Notes: generated by a model from the letters alone, not told the origin. Positions 50,149 to 59,649 are shown, counted from the stretch's first letter. The stretch: DNA of 64,000 bases from Pseudoflavonifractor_A sp022772585 (GCF_052065415.1 NZ_JBQHUB010000001.1:62001-126000), one strand, 5' to 3'. Made by a program: numbers and translations.

Positions 50149-52623
50149 ATGCTGGATCACGAACAGGAGCTGCGCTTCTGCAAGGCCAGACGGGCGGCCA
50201 TCGCGCTGGACTATCCCACGCTCAACCCGGAGCAGCGCAGGGCCGTCCTGGCCACCGAGGGGCCCCTGCTCCTGCTGGCAGGGGCGGGGAGCGGCAAGAC
50301 CACGGTACTCATCCACCGCATTGCCAACCTGATGAAATACGGCCGGGGCTCCGACTGTGAGGAGGCCCCCCGGTGGGTCACCGCCGCCGACCTGGCGTTT
50401 CTGGAGGACTACATACAAAACCCCGATCCCGCCCGGAAGGGGGAGCAGGAGCGGCTGTGCCGGATGGATCCGGCGGTGCCCTGGTCCATCATCGCCATCA
50501 CCTTTACCAACAAGGCGGCGGGGGAGCTGAAGGAGCGGCTGGAGAAGATGCTGGGCCCGTCGGCAGGCGACGTGTGGGCCAGCACCTTCCACTCGGCCTG
50601 CGTGCGCATCCTGCGGCGGGACATCGAGAAGCTGGGCTACAACAGCTCCTTCACCATCTACGATTCCGCCGACTCCGAGCGGGTGATCAAGGACATCCTG
50701 AAGGACTTCAATCTGGACGACAAGACCTTCCCGCCCAAGTCAGTGCTGGGCTATATCTCCCGGGCCAAGGACGCGGTGAAGCTGGCCGCCGACTATCAGA
50801 AGGAGTGCGAGAAGGCGGGGGACTACCGGCTCATCAAGATCGCCAGAATCTATGGGGAGTATGAGCGCCGCCTGCGGGAGGCCAACGCCCTTGACTTTGA
50901 CGATATCATCCTCCATACCGTCCGGCTGCTCCAGAATTTTGATGACGTACGGGAATATTACCAGAAAAAATTCCGGTATGTACTTATCGACGAGTACCAG
51001 GATACCAATAACCTCCAGTATCTGCTGGCCTCGCTGCTGGCGGGAGGACACGAGAATATCTGTGTGGTGGGCGACGACGACCAGTCCATCTACCGCTTCC
51101 GGGGGGCCACCATCGAGAACATCCTCTCCTTCGAGCAGCAGTACAAAGGGGCCCGGGTCATCCGGCTGGAGCAGAACTACCGCTCCACCCAGAACATTCT
51201 GGAGGCCTCCAACGCCGTCATCCGCAACAACCAGGGCCGCAAGGGCAAGGAACTGTGGACCGAGCATGAGCGGGGCGAGCGGGTGAAGTGCTACACCGCC
51301 ATGAACGAGCACGACGAGGCCCAGTATGTGGCGGCCCAGATCCTTACGGACTTCTCCGCCGGGAAGAGCTGGCGGGACCACGCCGTCCTCTACCGAATGA
51401 ACGCCCAGTCCAACCAGATGGAGGCCGCCTTCAAGCGCAACGGCATCCCATACCGCATCATCGGCGGCATCCGCTTCTTCGACCGGGCCGAGGTCAAGGA
51501 CATGCTGGCCTACCTCTGCGTGGTCAACAACCCCAACGACGACCTGCGCCTGTCCCGCATCATCAACAATCCCCCCCGGGGCATCGGGGCCACCACCATC
51601 GAGCGGGCCCAGGCCATCGCCGCCCAGACCGGCAGCTCCCTGTGGCAGGTGGTGCGCCAGGCACGGGAATTCCCGGAGCTGCAGAAGGCCGCCCCCCGGC
51701 TGGACCAATTCACCGACATGATGGAGGAGCTGCGCAGGCTCTCCGGGGAGATGGAGCTGCCCGCCTTTTATGAGGAGCTGGTGGCGCGCACCGGCTATGC
51801 CGTCATGCTGGAGCAGAAGAACACCGTGGAGGACCGGACCCGGCTGGAGAACGTGAACGAGCTTTCCTCCTCCATCCAGAGCTATCTGGAAAACTGCCTG
51901 GACCAGCCCAGCTTGGCCGGCTTCCTGGACGAGATCGCCCTCTATACCGACCTGGACAGCCACGACCCCAGCGAGGACTGCGTGGTGATGATGACCATGC
52001 ACTCGGCCAAGGGCCTGGAGTTCCCGGTGGTCTTTGTGGTAGGCGTTGAGGAGGGCATCTTCCCCGGCATCCGGGCCATCGGCGAACCCGAGGAGATGGA
52101 GGAGGAGCGCCGCCTGTGCTACGTGGCCATGACCCGGGCCAAGGAAAAGCTCTATATGACCTGCGCCGCCCAGCGGATGCTCTTCGGCCGTACCAGCGCC
52201 AACCGCCCCTCCCGCTTCCTGGGGGAGATCCCGGAGGAGTATGTGGAGAAGGGCGGGCGGAATTACCGCTCCGAGCCGGAGAAGGGCGGCTGGCAGCCGC
52301 CCCAGCGGCGGGTGCGGCAGCGCCCGGTGTATGACCGGGGCTACTCGGTGGGGAGCGGCTTCTCCGGCGTGTCCGGTTCCGGCCGGACCTCCCCGCCGGC
52401 CACGGGAACAGTCCGCGGCCCGGCCGCTTCCGCCGCACCGGCCAAGGCCGCCCTGCCCGCCTTCCAGAAGGGGGACACGGTGGTACATAAGGCCTTCGGC
52501 AAGGGGCTCATCACCGGCCTTACCCCCATGGGGGGCGACGCCCTGGTGGAGATCGCCTTTGAGAAGAGCGGCACCAAAAAGCTGATGCTCAAGGCGGCGG
52601 CGCAGCACATGACCAAGGGCTAA
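50149..52623 (+). CDS. pcrA: ATP-dependent DNA helicase PcrA/UvrD
   Basis: 824 residues, superfamily 1 helicase. Walker A GAGSGKTTVL (about 45-54), motif II VLIDEYQDTNNLQY, motif III VVGDDDQSIYRFRGA, motif IV/V EQNYRSTQNIL and TMHSAKGLEFPVVFVVG, motif VI YVAMTRAKEKLY. The C-terminal extension ends in a Tudor-like domain (GDTVVHKAFGKGLITGL), usual in PcrA. Works in repair, replication restart and plasmid replication. ATG 50149 (MLDHEQE) is chosen over an in-frame ATG at 50086. Confidence 0.97.
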   Translation: MLDHEQELRFCKARRAAIALDYPTLNPEQRRAVLATEGPLLLLAGAGSGKTTVLIHRIANLMKYGRGSDCEEAPRWVTAADLAFLEDYIQNPDPARKGEQERLCRMDPAVPWSIIAITFTNKAAGELKERLEKMLGPSAGDVWASTFHSACVRILRRDIEKLGYNSSFTIYDSADSERVIKDILKDFNLDDKTFPPKSVLGYISRAKDAVKLAADYQKECEKAGDYRLIKIARIYGEYERRLREANALDFDDIILHTVRLLQNFDDVREYYQKKFRYVLIDEYQDTNNLQYLLASLLAGGHENICVVGDDDQSIYRFRGATIENILSFEQQYKGARVIRLEQNYRSTQNILEASNAVIRNNQGRKGKELWTEHERGERVKCYTAMNEHDEAQYVAAQILTDFSAGKSWRDHAVLYRMNAQSNQMEAAFKRNGIPYRIIGGIRFFDRAEVKDMLAYLCVVNNPNDDLRLSRIINNPPRGIGATTIERAQAIAAQTGSSLWQVVRQAREFPELQKAAPRLDQFTDMMEELRRLSGEMELPAFYEELVARTGYAVMLEQKNTVEDRTRLENVNELSSSIQSYLENCLDQPSLAGFLDEIALYTDLDSHDPSEDCVVMMTMHSAKGLEFPVVFVVGVEEGIFPGIRAIGEPEEMEEERRLCYVAMTRAKEKLYMTCAAQRMLFGRTSANRPSRFLGEIPEEYVEKGGRNYRSEPEKGGWQPPQRRVRQRPVYDRGYSVGSGFSGVSGSGRTSPPATGTVRGPAASAAPAKAALPAFQKGDTVVHKAFGKGLITGLTPMGGDALVEIAFEKSGTKKLMLKAAAQHMTKG

Positions 52624-52630
52624 AAGACAA

Positions 52631-52660
52631 TAAAAAAGCGGGGCGCGCAAGCGCCCCGCG
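52631..52660 (-). terminator. Terminator of the HAD gene
   Basis: GCGGGGCGC pairs with GCGCCCCGC across a 4-base loop; on the minus strand TTTTTTA follows. It also faces the pcrA 3' end. Confidence 0.82.
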
Positions 52661-52667
52661 GGGAAGA

Positions 52668-53297
52668 TCAGTCCAGCAGCTCATCAAAGCCGCGGATATA
52701 CCGGTGGCAGTTGGCTTTCAGGTCGTCCTGCCAGGCATCGTAAAAGGCGTCGTACACCCCCACCACCCGGATACCGGCCTCCCGGGCAGTCTTGCAGGCG
52801 CCGGGGGAGTCCTCAAAGAGGGTGCAGTCCTCCGGTGCTGCCCCCAGCCGCTCCAGCACGGTTTGAAAGAACCGGGGGTCCCGCTTCTCTATCCCCAGCT
52901 CCTGGGCGAAGATGATGGGGGAGAAGGCGTTGGACAGGCCGTGGCGGGCGAGGGCCGCCCGGCAGAGCTGGGGTACGCAGGCCGTCACCAGGACCATGCG
53001 CTCCCCGGCGGCGGCGCAGCGGGCGAGAAATTCCGCCGCGCCGGGCTTGAGGGGGACGTGGTTGGCGTAAGCGTCCCCAGCCAGATTCATCCACTCGGCC
53101 ATGATGTCCTCCGGGCGCTCCGGCAGATGGTAGTAGTCCTTTGTGAATTGGGCCGCCACCGGAAAGATGGAGTGGCCCACCATGTGGCAGTACTCGGGGG
53201 TGGCCGTCAGCCCCCGCCGGGAGAGAAATTGGTCGTCCACCTTCACCCAAACGCCGTTGGAGTCGATGAGCGTGCCGTCCAGATCAAATAAAAGCAT
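52668..53297 (-). CDS. HAD-superfamily hydrolase (phosphoglycolate-phosphatase-like)
   Basis: 209 residues. Motif I LLFDLDGTLIDSN with nucleophile Asp4, motif II VLVTAC, a Lys in the IEKRDPRFF segment and motif IV TLFEDSPGACKTAREAG, with an alpha-helical cap between. Typical of subfamily IA phosphatases; substrate unknown. ATG 53297 is 6 bases from GAGGAG. Divergent from the EamA transporter. Confidence 0.92.
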   Translation of the reverse strand: MLLFDLDGTLIDSNGVWVKVDDQFLSRRGLTATPEYCHMVGHSIFPVAAQFTKDYYHLPERPEDIMAEWMNLAGDAYANHVPLKPGAAEFLARCAAAGERMVLVTACVPQLCRAALARHGLSNAFSPIIFAQELGIEKRDPRFFQTVLERLGAAPEDCTLFEDSPGACKTAREAGIRVVGVYDAFYDAWQDDLKANCHRYIRGFDELLD

Positions 53298-53368
53298 AGA
53301 TTCTCCTCTTGTTTCAAACAGAGTGATGTTGTTTATATGATACCATGCCATAGGAGTGAAAACAATCC

Positions 53369-54280
53369 ATGAACGAGACCGTTATGCGGCGGCTGGCAAA
53401 GCCCATGCTCTTTGCCGCCGCGTTCATCTGGGGCTCGTCCTTCTTCATCATGAAGGGCGCTGTGGACGTGATCCCCACCTTTTACCTGCTGGCCATCCGT
53501 TTCACCGGCGGCGCGCTGCTGCTGTCGCTGGTGTGCTGGAAGAAATGGAGGGAGCTGACCCGGGACTACTTATGGCGGGGGGCCGTCATCGGCGGGTTCC
53601 TCTTCCTGGCCTATTCCATCCAGACCTTCGGCCTGATGGGGACCACGCCCTCCAAGAACGCCTTCCTCACAGCGGTGTACTGCGTGCTGGTCCCCTTCCT
53701 CTACTGGGCGGTGATGCACCGGAGGCCGGACCGGTACAACATCCTGGCGGCGGTGCTGTGCGTCAGCGGTGTGGGGCTGGTCTCCCTTACCGACGCGCTG
53801 ACCGTGACCTGGGGAGACGCCCTGACCCTGGTGTGTGCCTTCTTCTACGCGGCCCACATCGTGGCGGTGGCCAAAGTCTCCCCCGGCAAGGACATCTACC
53901 TGCTCACCGTGTTCCAGTTCGCCTGGGCGGCGGTGTACGCCTGGATCTGCGGGCTGCTGTTCCAGCAGTTTCCGCCGCTGTCGGTGTTCCGGCCCGACGT
54001 GATTGTCCAGCTGGCCTATCTGACGGTGATGGCCACCACGGTGGCCCTGCTGTTCCAGAACGTGGGCCAGGTGTGGTCCGATCCGGCCTCGGCGTCGGTG
54101 ATCTTGTCCCTGGAGTCGGTGTTCGGTGTGCTCTGCTCGGTGATCTTCTACGGCGACCCGGTCACCGGGCGGCTGCTGGCGGGCTTTGCCCTGATCTTCG
54201 TGGCGGTGGTGTGCTCCGAGACCAAATTTCAGTTTCTGCGCCGGAAAAAGGAGAAGACGGCCCTGTCTTCGGAGCTGTGA
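53369..54280 (+). CDS. EamA-family (DMT) transporter
   Basis: 303 residues, ten membrane helices from two EamA repeats; repeat one starts FAAAFIWGSSFFIMKGAVD and the first half ends near LVSLTDALTV. Drug/metabolite transporters of this type export amino acids or other small metabolites. Preceded by GGAGTGAAAA. Twenty-four bases before the CAP/SLH gene, but they need not be functionally linked. Confidence 0.92.
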   Translation: MNETVMRRLAKPMLFAAAFIWGSSFFIMKGAVDVIPTFYLLAIRFTGGALLLSLVCWKKWRELTRDYLWRGAVIGGFLFLAYSIQTFGLMGTTPSKNAFLTAVYCVLVPFLYWAVMHRRPDRYNILAAVLCVSGVGLVSLTDALTVTWGDALTLVCAFFYAAHIVAVAKVSPGKDIYLLTVFQFAWAAVYAWICGLLFQQFPPLSVFRPDVIVQLAYLTVMATTVALLFQNVGQVWSDPASASVILSLESVFGVLCSVIFYGDPVTGRLLAGFALIFVAVVCSETKFQFLRRKKEKTALSSEL

Positions 54281-54310
54281 CAGGTCTGTCCGAAAGAGAG
54301 GAAGATGGGT

Positions 54311-55579
54311 ATGAGAGAGAAAGCGCGGCGTCTGCTGGCCCTGGGCACGGCGGTCTGTCTGACGGTGGGCTGTCTGGCCGTCCCTGCCGGGGCGGCCGAC
54401 CGGCAGTCCGAGGGGATCAGCGACTTTGAGTGGCAGGTGCTGGCCCTCATCAACAAGGAGCGGATGGGCCAGGGGCTGGTGCCCCTTACCGCCTTTTCCA
54501 CCCTGCAAAAGGCGGCCCATATCCGCACCGACGATCTGGCGGTGGAGTACCGGGGGGACCACACCCGGCCCAATGGGGAGCGGTGCGACTCGGTGCTGCC
54601 CCCGCTGGGGCTGTACTACTACCATTTCGGCGAGAACATCGCCGCCGGCTACACCTCGCCCGAAAGCGTGATGGTGGCATGGATGAACAGCCCCGGCCAC
54701 CGGGCCAACATTCTCGGCAGTGATTACCGCCATGTGGGCGTAGGCTATGGAACCGAGGATCACCAGGGCTACGGCACCGTTTGGGAGCAGATGTTCCTGG
54801 ACAAGGACTGTACCTATTCCAGCCTGTCGGTGGAGCCTGCCTCCATGGTGCTGGAGGCCGGCGGGACCCTGGCCGGCCTGGATGTGACGGTGACCCTGCA
54901 TTGCGCGGTCCACGGGGACTGCATTTTGCCCCTGAGCCCCGGGATGTGCTATGACTACGACGAGACAGCCGCCGGCACCCAGAGTGTGCGGGTGGTCTAT
55001 ACTGACAGCCGGCAGAAGGACCTGACCGGCACGCTCACGGTCCTCCGGGCGCCCTGGAGCAAATGCAGCCCGTGGGCCAGGGAGGAGCTGGTCCGGGCGG
55101 CGGAGGGCGGCATCATCCCGCCGCGCCTGACCGGCACCGACTTTACCGCCGGGATGACCCGGGCGGAGTTTGCGGCCACGGCGGTGGCCCTCTATGACGC
55201 CATGGGCGGCGTGGAGACCGGGACCGCAGAGAATCCCTTTTCCGACACCGGCGACCCGGCGGTGCTCCGGGCCTGGTCCCTGGGCATCGTCAGCGGCGTG
55301 GGCGGCGGACGGTTCGACCCGGAGGGACCGCTGACCCGTGAGCAGGCCGCCGTCATGCTGGCCCAGACCTACCGGGCCCTGGGCGGCACAGTGGAGGGCG
55401 GCAGCCCCTCCTTCCCCGACAAGGGGGAGATCTCGCCCTGGGCGCTGGAGGCGGTGGCCTTTCTGGCCGGGCGGGGGCTGGTCCAGGGGGACAACGCAGG
55501 ACGCTTCCTGCCCCGGAGCGCCCTGACCCGGGAGTCCGCGCTGCTGATGGCGGTGCGCATGTGGGAGAAGCTGGGGTAA
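54311..55579 (+). CDS. Secreted CAP-domain protein with S-layer homology repeats
   Basis: 422 residues. Signal peptide (cleavage after PAGAA near 28), a CAP/SCP domain (about 35-165) with GENIAAGYTSPESVMVAW and MNSPGHRANILGSDYRHVG containing the conserved His/Glu cavity, an Ig-like spacer, then about three SLH repeats (MTRAEFAATAVALYDAM, LTREQAAVMLAQTYRAL, LTRESALLMAVRMWEKL). SLH repeats anchor proteins to pyruvylated wall polymers. ATG 54311 is chosen because AGGAAG abuts the ATG at 54305. Confidence 0.93.
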   Translation: MREKARRLLALGTAVCLTVGCLAVPAGAADRQSEGISDFEWQVLALINKERMGQGLVPLTAFSTLQKAAHIRTDDLAVEYRGDHTRPNGERCDSVLPPLGLYYYHFGENIAAGYTSPESVMVAWMNSPGHRANILGSDYRHVGVGYGTEDHQGYGTVWEQMFLDKDCTYSSLSVEPASMVLEAGGTLAGLDVTVTLHCAVHGDCILPLSPGMCYDYDETAAGTQSVRVVYTDSRQKDLTGTLTVLRAPWSKCSPWAREELVRAAEGGIIPPRLTGTDFTAGMTRAEFAATAVALYDAMGGVETGTAENPFSDTGDPAVLRAWSLGIVSGVGGGRFDPEGPLTREQAAVMLAQTYRALGGTVEGGSPSFPDKGEISPWALEAVAFLAGRGLVQGDNAGRFLPRSALTRESALLMAVRMWEKLG

Positions 55580-55596
55580 CATGGATACAGAAACAC

Positions 55597-55622
55597 GGCG
55601 GGGCGGCAGATGCCGCCCCGCC
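55597..55622 (+). terminator. Hairpin after the CAP/SLH gene
   Basis: GGCGGGGCGGCA pairs with TGCCGCCCCGCC, loop of two. The tail is not T-rich, so termination is uncertain. Confidence 0.55.
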
Positions 55623-55654
55623 CGCTCTGTCTGAAAATTGAGAAAAACGGGGGG

Positions 55655-55683
55655 TTGACAAACGGCCCTTTTCAGCGTATACT
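55655..55683 (+). promoter_or_regulatory. Sigma-A promoter of the trpXYZ T-box leader
   Basis: TTGACA 55655-55660, 17-bp spacer, TATACT 55678-55683. Confidence 0.88.
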
Positions 55684-55709
55684 GCATTACAACAACCAAA
55701 CACTTTAAA

Positions 55710-55970
55710 CCAGTGATGAAGAGAAGTAGCAGATGCGGCTGATGCAAAGAGAGCTCCGGGCGGTGGGATCGGGGCCTGAGGCGGTCTGTGAATGGGCTTC
55801 AGAGGGCGGCTTGAACGGGAAACCAAGTAGATGCCGACGGGTCCCCACCCGTTATCCATCGGGCGCGTATGATGGTACGCGAAGCGAGCGGACGCCGCGA
55901 GGCGTCAATTTGGGTGGTATCGCAGAAGCTGAACGCTTTTGTCCCATGTGTGGGACGAGAGCGTTTTTTT
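55710..55970 (+). ncRNA. T-box riboswitch, tryptophan-type specifier
   Basis: Stem I opens with GATGAAGAGAAGTAGC, contains AAGAGAGCTCC with the distal GGTGGGA loop, and returns with GTGAA-TGG-GCTTC, placing UGG (Trp) at 55793-55795 in the specifier position. The T-box sequence TGGGTGGTATCGC is at 55911-55923 (antiterminator bulge UGGU). The terminator at 55931-55970 follows. Uncharged tRNA-Trp should switch on the ABC transporter genes downstream. Confidence 0.92.
55931..55970 (+). terminator. T-box terminator before trpX
   Basis: AACGCT pairs with AGCGTT and TCCCA with TGGGA inside; followed by TTTTTTT. Confidence 0.88.
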
Positions 55971-56049
55971 GTTGCTGAAAAACAAGGCCGTCGGCACCGG
56001 CCCCTCCATCTCCCACCCGAACACATTTTATTTTTTGGAGGAAAACATC

Positions 56050-57141
56050 ATGAAAAAGCTGAATCTCAAGTCCGTCCTGTCCCTGACCGCCGCCGCCGTC
56101 CTGACCCTGTCCCTGACCGCCTGCTCCGGCGGCAGTGGAAGCTCCGGCACCCCGGCCCCCGCCGGTTCCGGCGCCCCGGCGGAGGGAAGCGTATACAAAG
56201 TGGGCATCTGCAACTATGTGGACGACGCCTCCCTCAACCAGATCGTGGAGAACATCCGCGCCCAACTGGACGCCATCGGAGCGGAGAAGGGCGTTACCTT
56301 TGAGGTGTCCTACGACAACTGCAACGCCGACACCAACGTGCTCAATCAGATCATCGCCAACTTCATCGCTGACGATGTGGACCTGATGGTGGGCGTGGCC
56401 ACCCCCGTGGCCGTGGCCATGCAGACCGCCACTGAGGACAATCAGATCCCCGTGGTGTTCTCCGCTGTGTCCGACCCGGTGGGCGCGGGCCTGGTGGAAT
56501 CTCTGGAGGCCCCCGGCGCCAACCTGACCGGCACCTCCGACTACCTGGACACCAACTCCATCATGAACCTGATCCTGGCCGCCAATCCCGACACCGCCAA
56601 GATCGGCCTGCTCTATGACCAGGGCCAGGACTCCTCCACCACCCCCATCGCCCACGCCAGGGAATATCTGGAGGCCAACCACATCGACTATGTGGAGCGC
56701 ACCGGCACCACCACCGACGAGGTCATGCTGGCCGCCCAGGCCCTGGTGGCCGACGGGGTGGACGCGGTATTCACTCCCACCGACAACACCATCATGACCG
56801 CCGAACTCTCCATCTATGAGACCTTTATCGACGCGGGCATCCCCCACTACACCGGCGCCGACTCCTTCGCCCTCAACGGAGCCTTCCTGGGCTACGGCGT
56901 GGACTACGCCAACCTGGGCGTGGAGACCGCCAACATGGTGGCCGGCATCCTGCTGGACGGGAATGATCCCGCCTCCACCGCGGTGATGACCTTCGACAAC
57001 GGCACCGCCACCGTCAACACCGAGACCTGCCAGGCGCTGGGCCTGAACTACGACGAGATCGAGGCGGCCTTCGCTCCCCTGTGCACCAAGGTGCAGAGCA
57101 TCACCACCGCCGAGAGCTTCGGCGACCTGCCAAACGGCTAA
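56050..57141 (+). CDS. trpX: Tryptophan ABC transporter substrate-binding lipoprotein TrpX
   Basis: 363 residues. Lipobox LSLTAC acylates Cys23; the Gly/Ser/Ala-rich linker is followed by an ABC_sub_bind (PF04392-type) domain starting VYKVGICNYVDDASLNQIVEN and containing VFSAVSDPVGAGLVESL and VDAVFTPTDNTIM. The T-box with a UGG specifier identifies the substrate as tryptophan. GGAGG lies 10 bases before ATG. First of three genes. Confidence 0.93.
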   Translation: MKKLNLKSVLSLTAAAVLTLSLTACSGGSGSSGTPAPAGSGAPAEGSVYKVGICNYVDDASLNQIVENIRAQLDAIGAEKGVTFEVSYDNCNADTNVLNQIIANFIADDVDLMVGVATPVAVAMQTATEDNQIPVVFSAVSDPVGAGLVESLEAPGANLTGTSDYLDTNSIMNLILAANPDTAKIGLLYDQGQDSSTTPIAHAREYLEANHIDYVERTGTTTDEVMLAAQALVADGVDAVFTPTDNTIMTAELSIYETFIDAGIPHYTGADSFALNGAFLGYGVDYANLGVETANMVAGILLDGNDPASTAVMTFDNGTATVNTETCQALGLNYDEIEAAFAPLCTKVQSITTAESFGDLPNG

Positions 57142-57179
57142 CGGCCGTTCCCGGCAGAACAGAGATCATCCGGAATTAC

Positions 57180-57209
57180 GGGGACAGAGGGCGCAGGCCC
57201 TCTGTCCCC
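57180..57209 (+). repeat. Intercistronic hairpin between trpX and trpY
   Basis: GGGGACAGAGGGC pairs with GCCCTCTGTCCCC-type arm; no T tract. Hairpins here often stabilise the mRNA for the binding protein, which is needed in excess over the permease. Confidence 0.65.
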
Positions 57210-57231
57210 AAACCTGCGAGGAGGACCTGAT

Positions 57232-58167
57232 ATGGATATTACCACTGTCCTGTCCCTGGGACAGACTGCGCTGGAGCTGGGACTGATCTGCTCCCTCACC
57301 GTGCTGGCGCTGTTCCTGAGCTATTCCATGCTCAACGTCTGCGACCTGTCCACCGACGGGTGCTTCACCCTGGGCGCCACGGTGGGCGCGGTGGTGGCCA
57401 TCGTGGGGCATCCCCTCCTGGCCCTGCCTGCCGCCATGCTGGCCGGGGTGTGCTCCGGCTTCGTCACCGCTCTGCTCCAGACCCGGATGGGCGTGGACAG
57501 CCTGCTCTCGGGCATCATCGTCAACACCGCCCTCTACTCCATCAACATCGCGGTGATGGGGGGCTCGTCCCTGCTCAATATGAACAAGACCGATACGGTC
57601 TTTTCCCTGATGAAGGACCTGCTGGAGGGCACTCCCCTGGCCGGGCAGTATAAGCTGGTGGTGGCCCTGATCGCCGTGGCCGCCGTGGTGGCGGTGCTCA
57701 CCGCCTTCCTCAATACCCGGCTGGGCCTCTCTATCCGGGCCACGGGCAATAACCCGGACATGGTGCGGGCCTCCTCCATCAATACGGTGTTCACCACCAC
57801 GGTGGGCCTGTGCGTGGCCAACGCCTTCACCGGACTGTCCGGCTGCCTGCTGGCCCAGTCCCAGAAGTCGGCGGAGATCAACATCGGCACCGGCATGGTC
57901 ACCATCGCCCTGGCCTCCCTGCTCATCGGCCGCACCATCCTGGGCCGGGGGAGCATCCTGACCCGGGCCGTGGGCGTGGTGCTGGGCTCCTTCGTGTTCC
58001 GGCTGGTGTACACGGTGGCCCTGCGCTTCCATATGCCGGCCTTCATGCTCAAGCTGGTGTCCTCGGTCATCGTGATCCTGGCCATCTCCGGGCCGTACCT
58101 GAAGCGGCAGTGGCCCATGATCCGCCGCCGCCTGGCCTACAGCCGGGCCCAGAAAGGAGGACGCTGA
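57232..58167 (+). CDS. trpY: Tryptophan ABC transporter permease TrpY
   Basis: 311 residues with about eight to nine membrane helices. LSYSMLNVCDLSTDGCFTLGA near the start and GLSIRATGNNPDMVRASSIN-type loop (LGLSIRATGNNPDMVRASS) are the branched-chain-amino-acid-like permease features of this transporter class. AGGAGGACC precedes ATG. Acts as a homodimer with TrpZ. Confidence 0.92.
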   Translation: MDITTVLSLGQTALELGLICSLTVLALFLSYSMLNVCDLSTDGCFTLGATVGAVVAIVGHPLLALPAAMLAGVCSGFVTALLQTRMGVDSLLSGIIVNTALYSINIAVMGGSSLLNMNKTDTVFSLMKDLLEGTPLAGQYKLVVALIAVAAVVAVLTAFLNTRLGLSIRATGNNPDMVRASSINTVFTTTVGLCVANAFTGLSGCLLAQSQKSAEINIGTGMVTIALASLLIGRTILGRGSILTRAVGVVLGSFVFRLVYTVALRFHMPAFMLKLVSSVIVILAISGPYLKRQWPMIRRRLAYSRAQKGGR

Positions 58168-58170
58168 GCC

Positions 58171-58956
58171 ATGCTGACCATCTCTCATATCTCCAAGACC
58201 TTCAACCCCGGCACTGTCAACGAGAAAAAGGCCATCACCGACCTGTCCCTCCACCTGGAAAAGGGGGATTTCGTCACCATCATCGGCTCCAACGGCGCGG
58301 GCAAATCCACCCTCTTCAACGCCGTCGCGGGCAGCTTCCTCACCGACGCGGGCTCCATTTTGCTGGACGGGGAGGATATCACCTTCCAGCCTGAGTTCCG
58401 GCGGGCCCGGCAGATCGGCCGGCTGTTCCAGGACCCCATGCGGGGCAGCGCCCCCGGCATGACCATCGAGGAGAACCTGGCCCTGGCCGCAGGCAGCGGC
58501 GGCTGGTTCTCCCACACCACCCGGAAGGACAAGGAGCGCTTCCGTGACCGGCTGGCCCTGCTGGACATGGGGCTGGAGGACCGGATGCGCCAGCCGGTGG
58601 GCCTGCTCTCCGGCGGGCAGCGCCAGGCCCTTACCCTGCTGATGGCCACTATGAATCCGCCCAAGCTGCTGATGCTGGATGAGCACACCGCCGCCCTGGA
58701 CCCGGCCACCGCCGAAAAGGTGCTGGCCATCACCCGGGAGATCGTGGAGAAAGACCGTATCACTACCATGATGATCACCCACAGCATGCAGCAGGCCCTG
58801 GACCTGGGCAACCGCACCCTGATGATGGATTCGGGCAGCATCGTGCTGGACCTGAAGGGGGAGGAGCGCCGGGACCTCACCGTGGACGACCTGCTGGAGA
58901 AGTTCAAGGCCGGCGCCGGCAAAAAGCTGGAGGATGACCGGATCCTCCTCTCCTGA
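58171..58956 (+). CDS. trpZ: Tryptophan ABC transporter ATP-binding protein TrpZ
   Basis: 261 residues. Walker A GSNGAGKST, Q-loop LFQDPMRGSAPG, signature LLSGGQRQAL, Walker B LLMLDEHTAALDP (His replaces the more usual Pro after Glu) and the switch ITHSMQQ. Start at ATG 58171, 10 bases after AAAGGAGG and 3 bases after the trpY stop. Energises tryptophan uptake. Confidence 0.94.
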   Translation: MLTISHISKTFNPGTVNEKKAITDLSLHLEKGDFVTIIGSNGAGKSTLFNAVAGSFLTDAGSILLDGEDITFQPEFRRARQIGRLFQDPMRGSAPGMTIEENLALAAGSGGWFSHTTRKDKERFRDRLALLDMGLEDRMRQPVGLLSGGQRQALTLLMATMNPPKLLMLDEHTAALDPATAEKVLAITREIVEKDRITTMMITHSMQQALDLGNRTLMMDSGSIVLDLKGEERRDLTVDDLLEKFKAGAGKKLEDDRILLS

Positions 58957-59017
58957 TCCTCGTATTCCTTTCCGGCTTCCCGCTGCACCAACAGCAGACG
59001 GCCCGCAGGCCGCAAAC

Positions 59018-59053
59018 AAACGCTCCGCAGGCAGATGCCTGCGGAGCGTTTCT
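59018..59053. terminator. Terminator after trpXYZ
   Basis: AAACGCTCCGCAGGC pairs with GCCTGCGGAGCGTTT, loop of six. Symmetric, so it can also serve the convergent lipoprotein gene. Confidence 0.88.
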
Positions 59054-59079
59054 GTTGAAGCCCTGTATTCCCCGGGGGA

Positions 59080-59649
59080 CTATTTGGTAAGATCAAGTCC
59101 CCGGTCTCCCGGCACGACGCTCCCGTTTTCCAGAGAGATGAACGGCGAAAATTCCACCGTCTCCGTTTCATGGGTCAGAGAGATGGTGGCATCCGGGAAA
59201 ATGTCGCTCACATTGCACTGGATGATAAAGGGACGGCCCGCCGGGTCCTCATAGAGCAGGGACATATCCATCGTTTCGATGTCGTTCCGGTACAGGCGGA
59301 CGGCCGTATCCGGGTATCTCGGTATGATCAGGTAGTAATCTCCCTTTGAAAGATAGTGGATGGGCAGGGATTCCTCATCCAGATACTGTTCCACATAAAA
59401 GGAAGGGTCTTCCATTTCCTGGTACCCCAGGTAGACCAGGGCATAGAGCTCATCACCGTGGAAGGGAATGGAGCCGCGCTTGCTCGCGCCAGTGGTGGGA
59501 GAAGCAGAGGGCGCGGGAGAAGCAGAGGGCGCGGGAGAAGCAGAGGAAACGGGGGAAGGGGAAGGCGTGGGAGAAACGGGAGGAGCGCCGCATCCCGCCA
59601 GTGTGAGAAGACAGAGCAGGGACATGGCCAACACAGTATGCTTCTTCAT
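59080..59649 (-). CDS. Lipoprotein with Ser/Pro/Ala linker
   Basis: 189 residues. Lipobox LTLAGC at residues 15-20. Residues 24-55 are a low-complexity spacer of SPAPSA-type repeats (encoded by imperfect 18-base repeats around 59505-59560). The rest, from about 60, is an unrecognised extracytoplasmic domain (DELYALVYLGYQEMEDPSF, YLIIPRYPDTAVRLYR). Own promoter at 59700-59728. Function unknown. Confidence 0.82.
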   Translation of the reverse strand: MKKHTVLAMSLLCLLTLAGCGAPPVSPTPSPSPVSSASPAPSASPAPSASPTTGASKRGSIPFHGDELYALVYLGYQEMEDPSFYVEQYLDEESLPIHYLSKGDYYLIIPRYPDTAVRLYRNDIETMDMSLLYEDPAGRPFIIQCNVSDIFPDATISLTHETETVEFSPFISLENGSVVPGDRGLDLTK

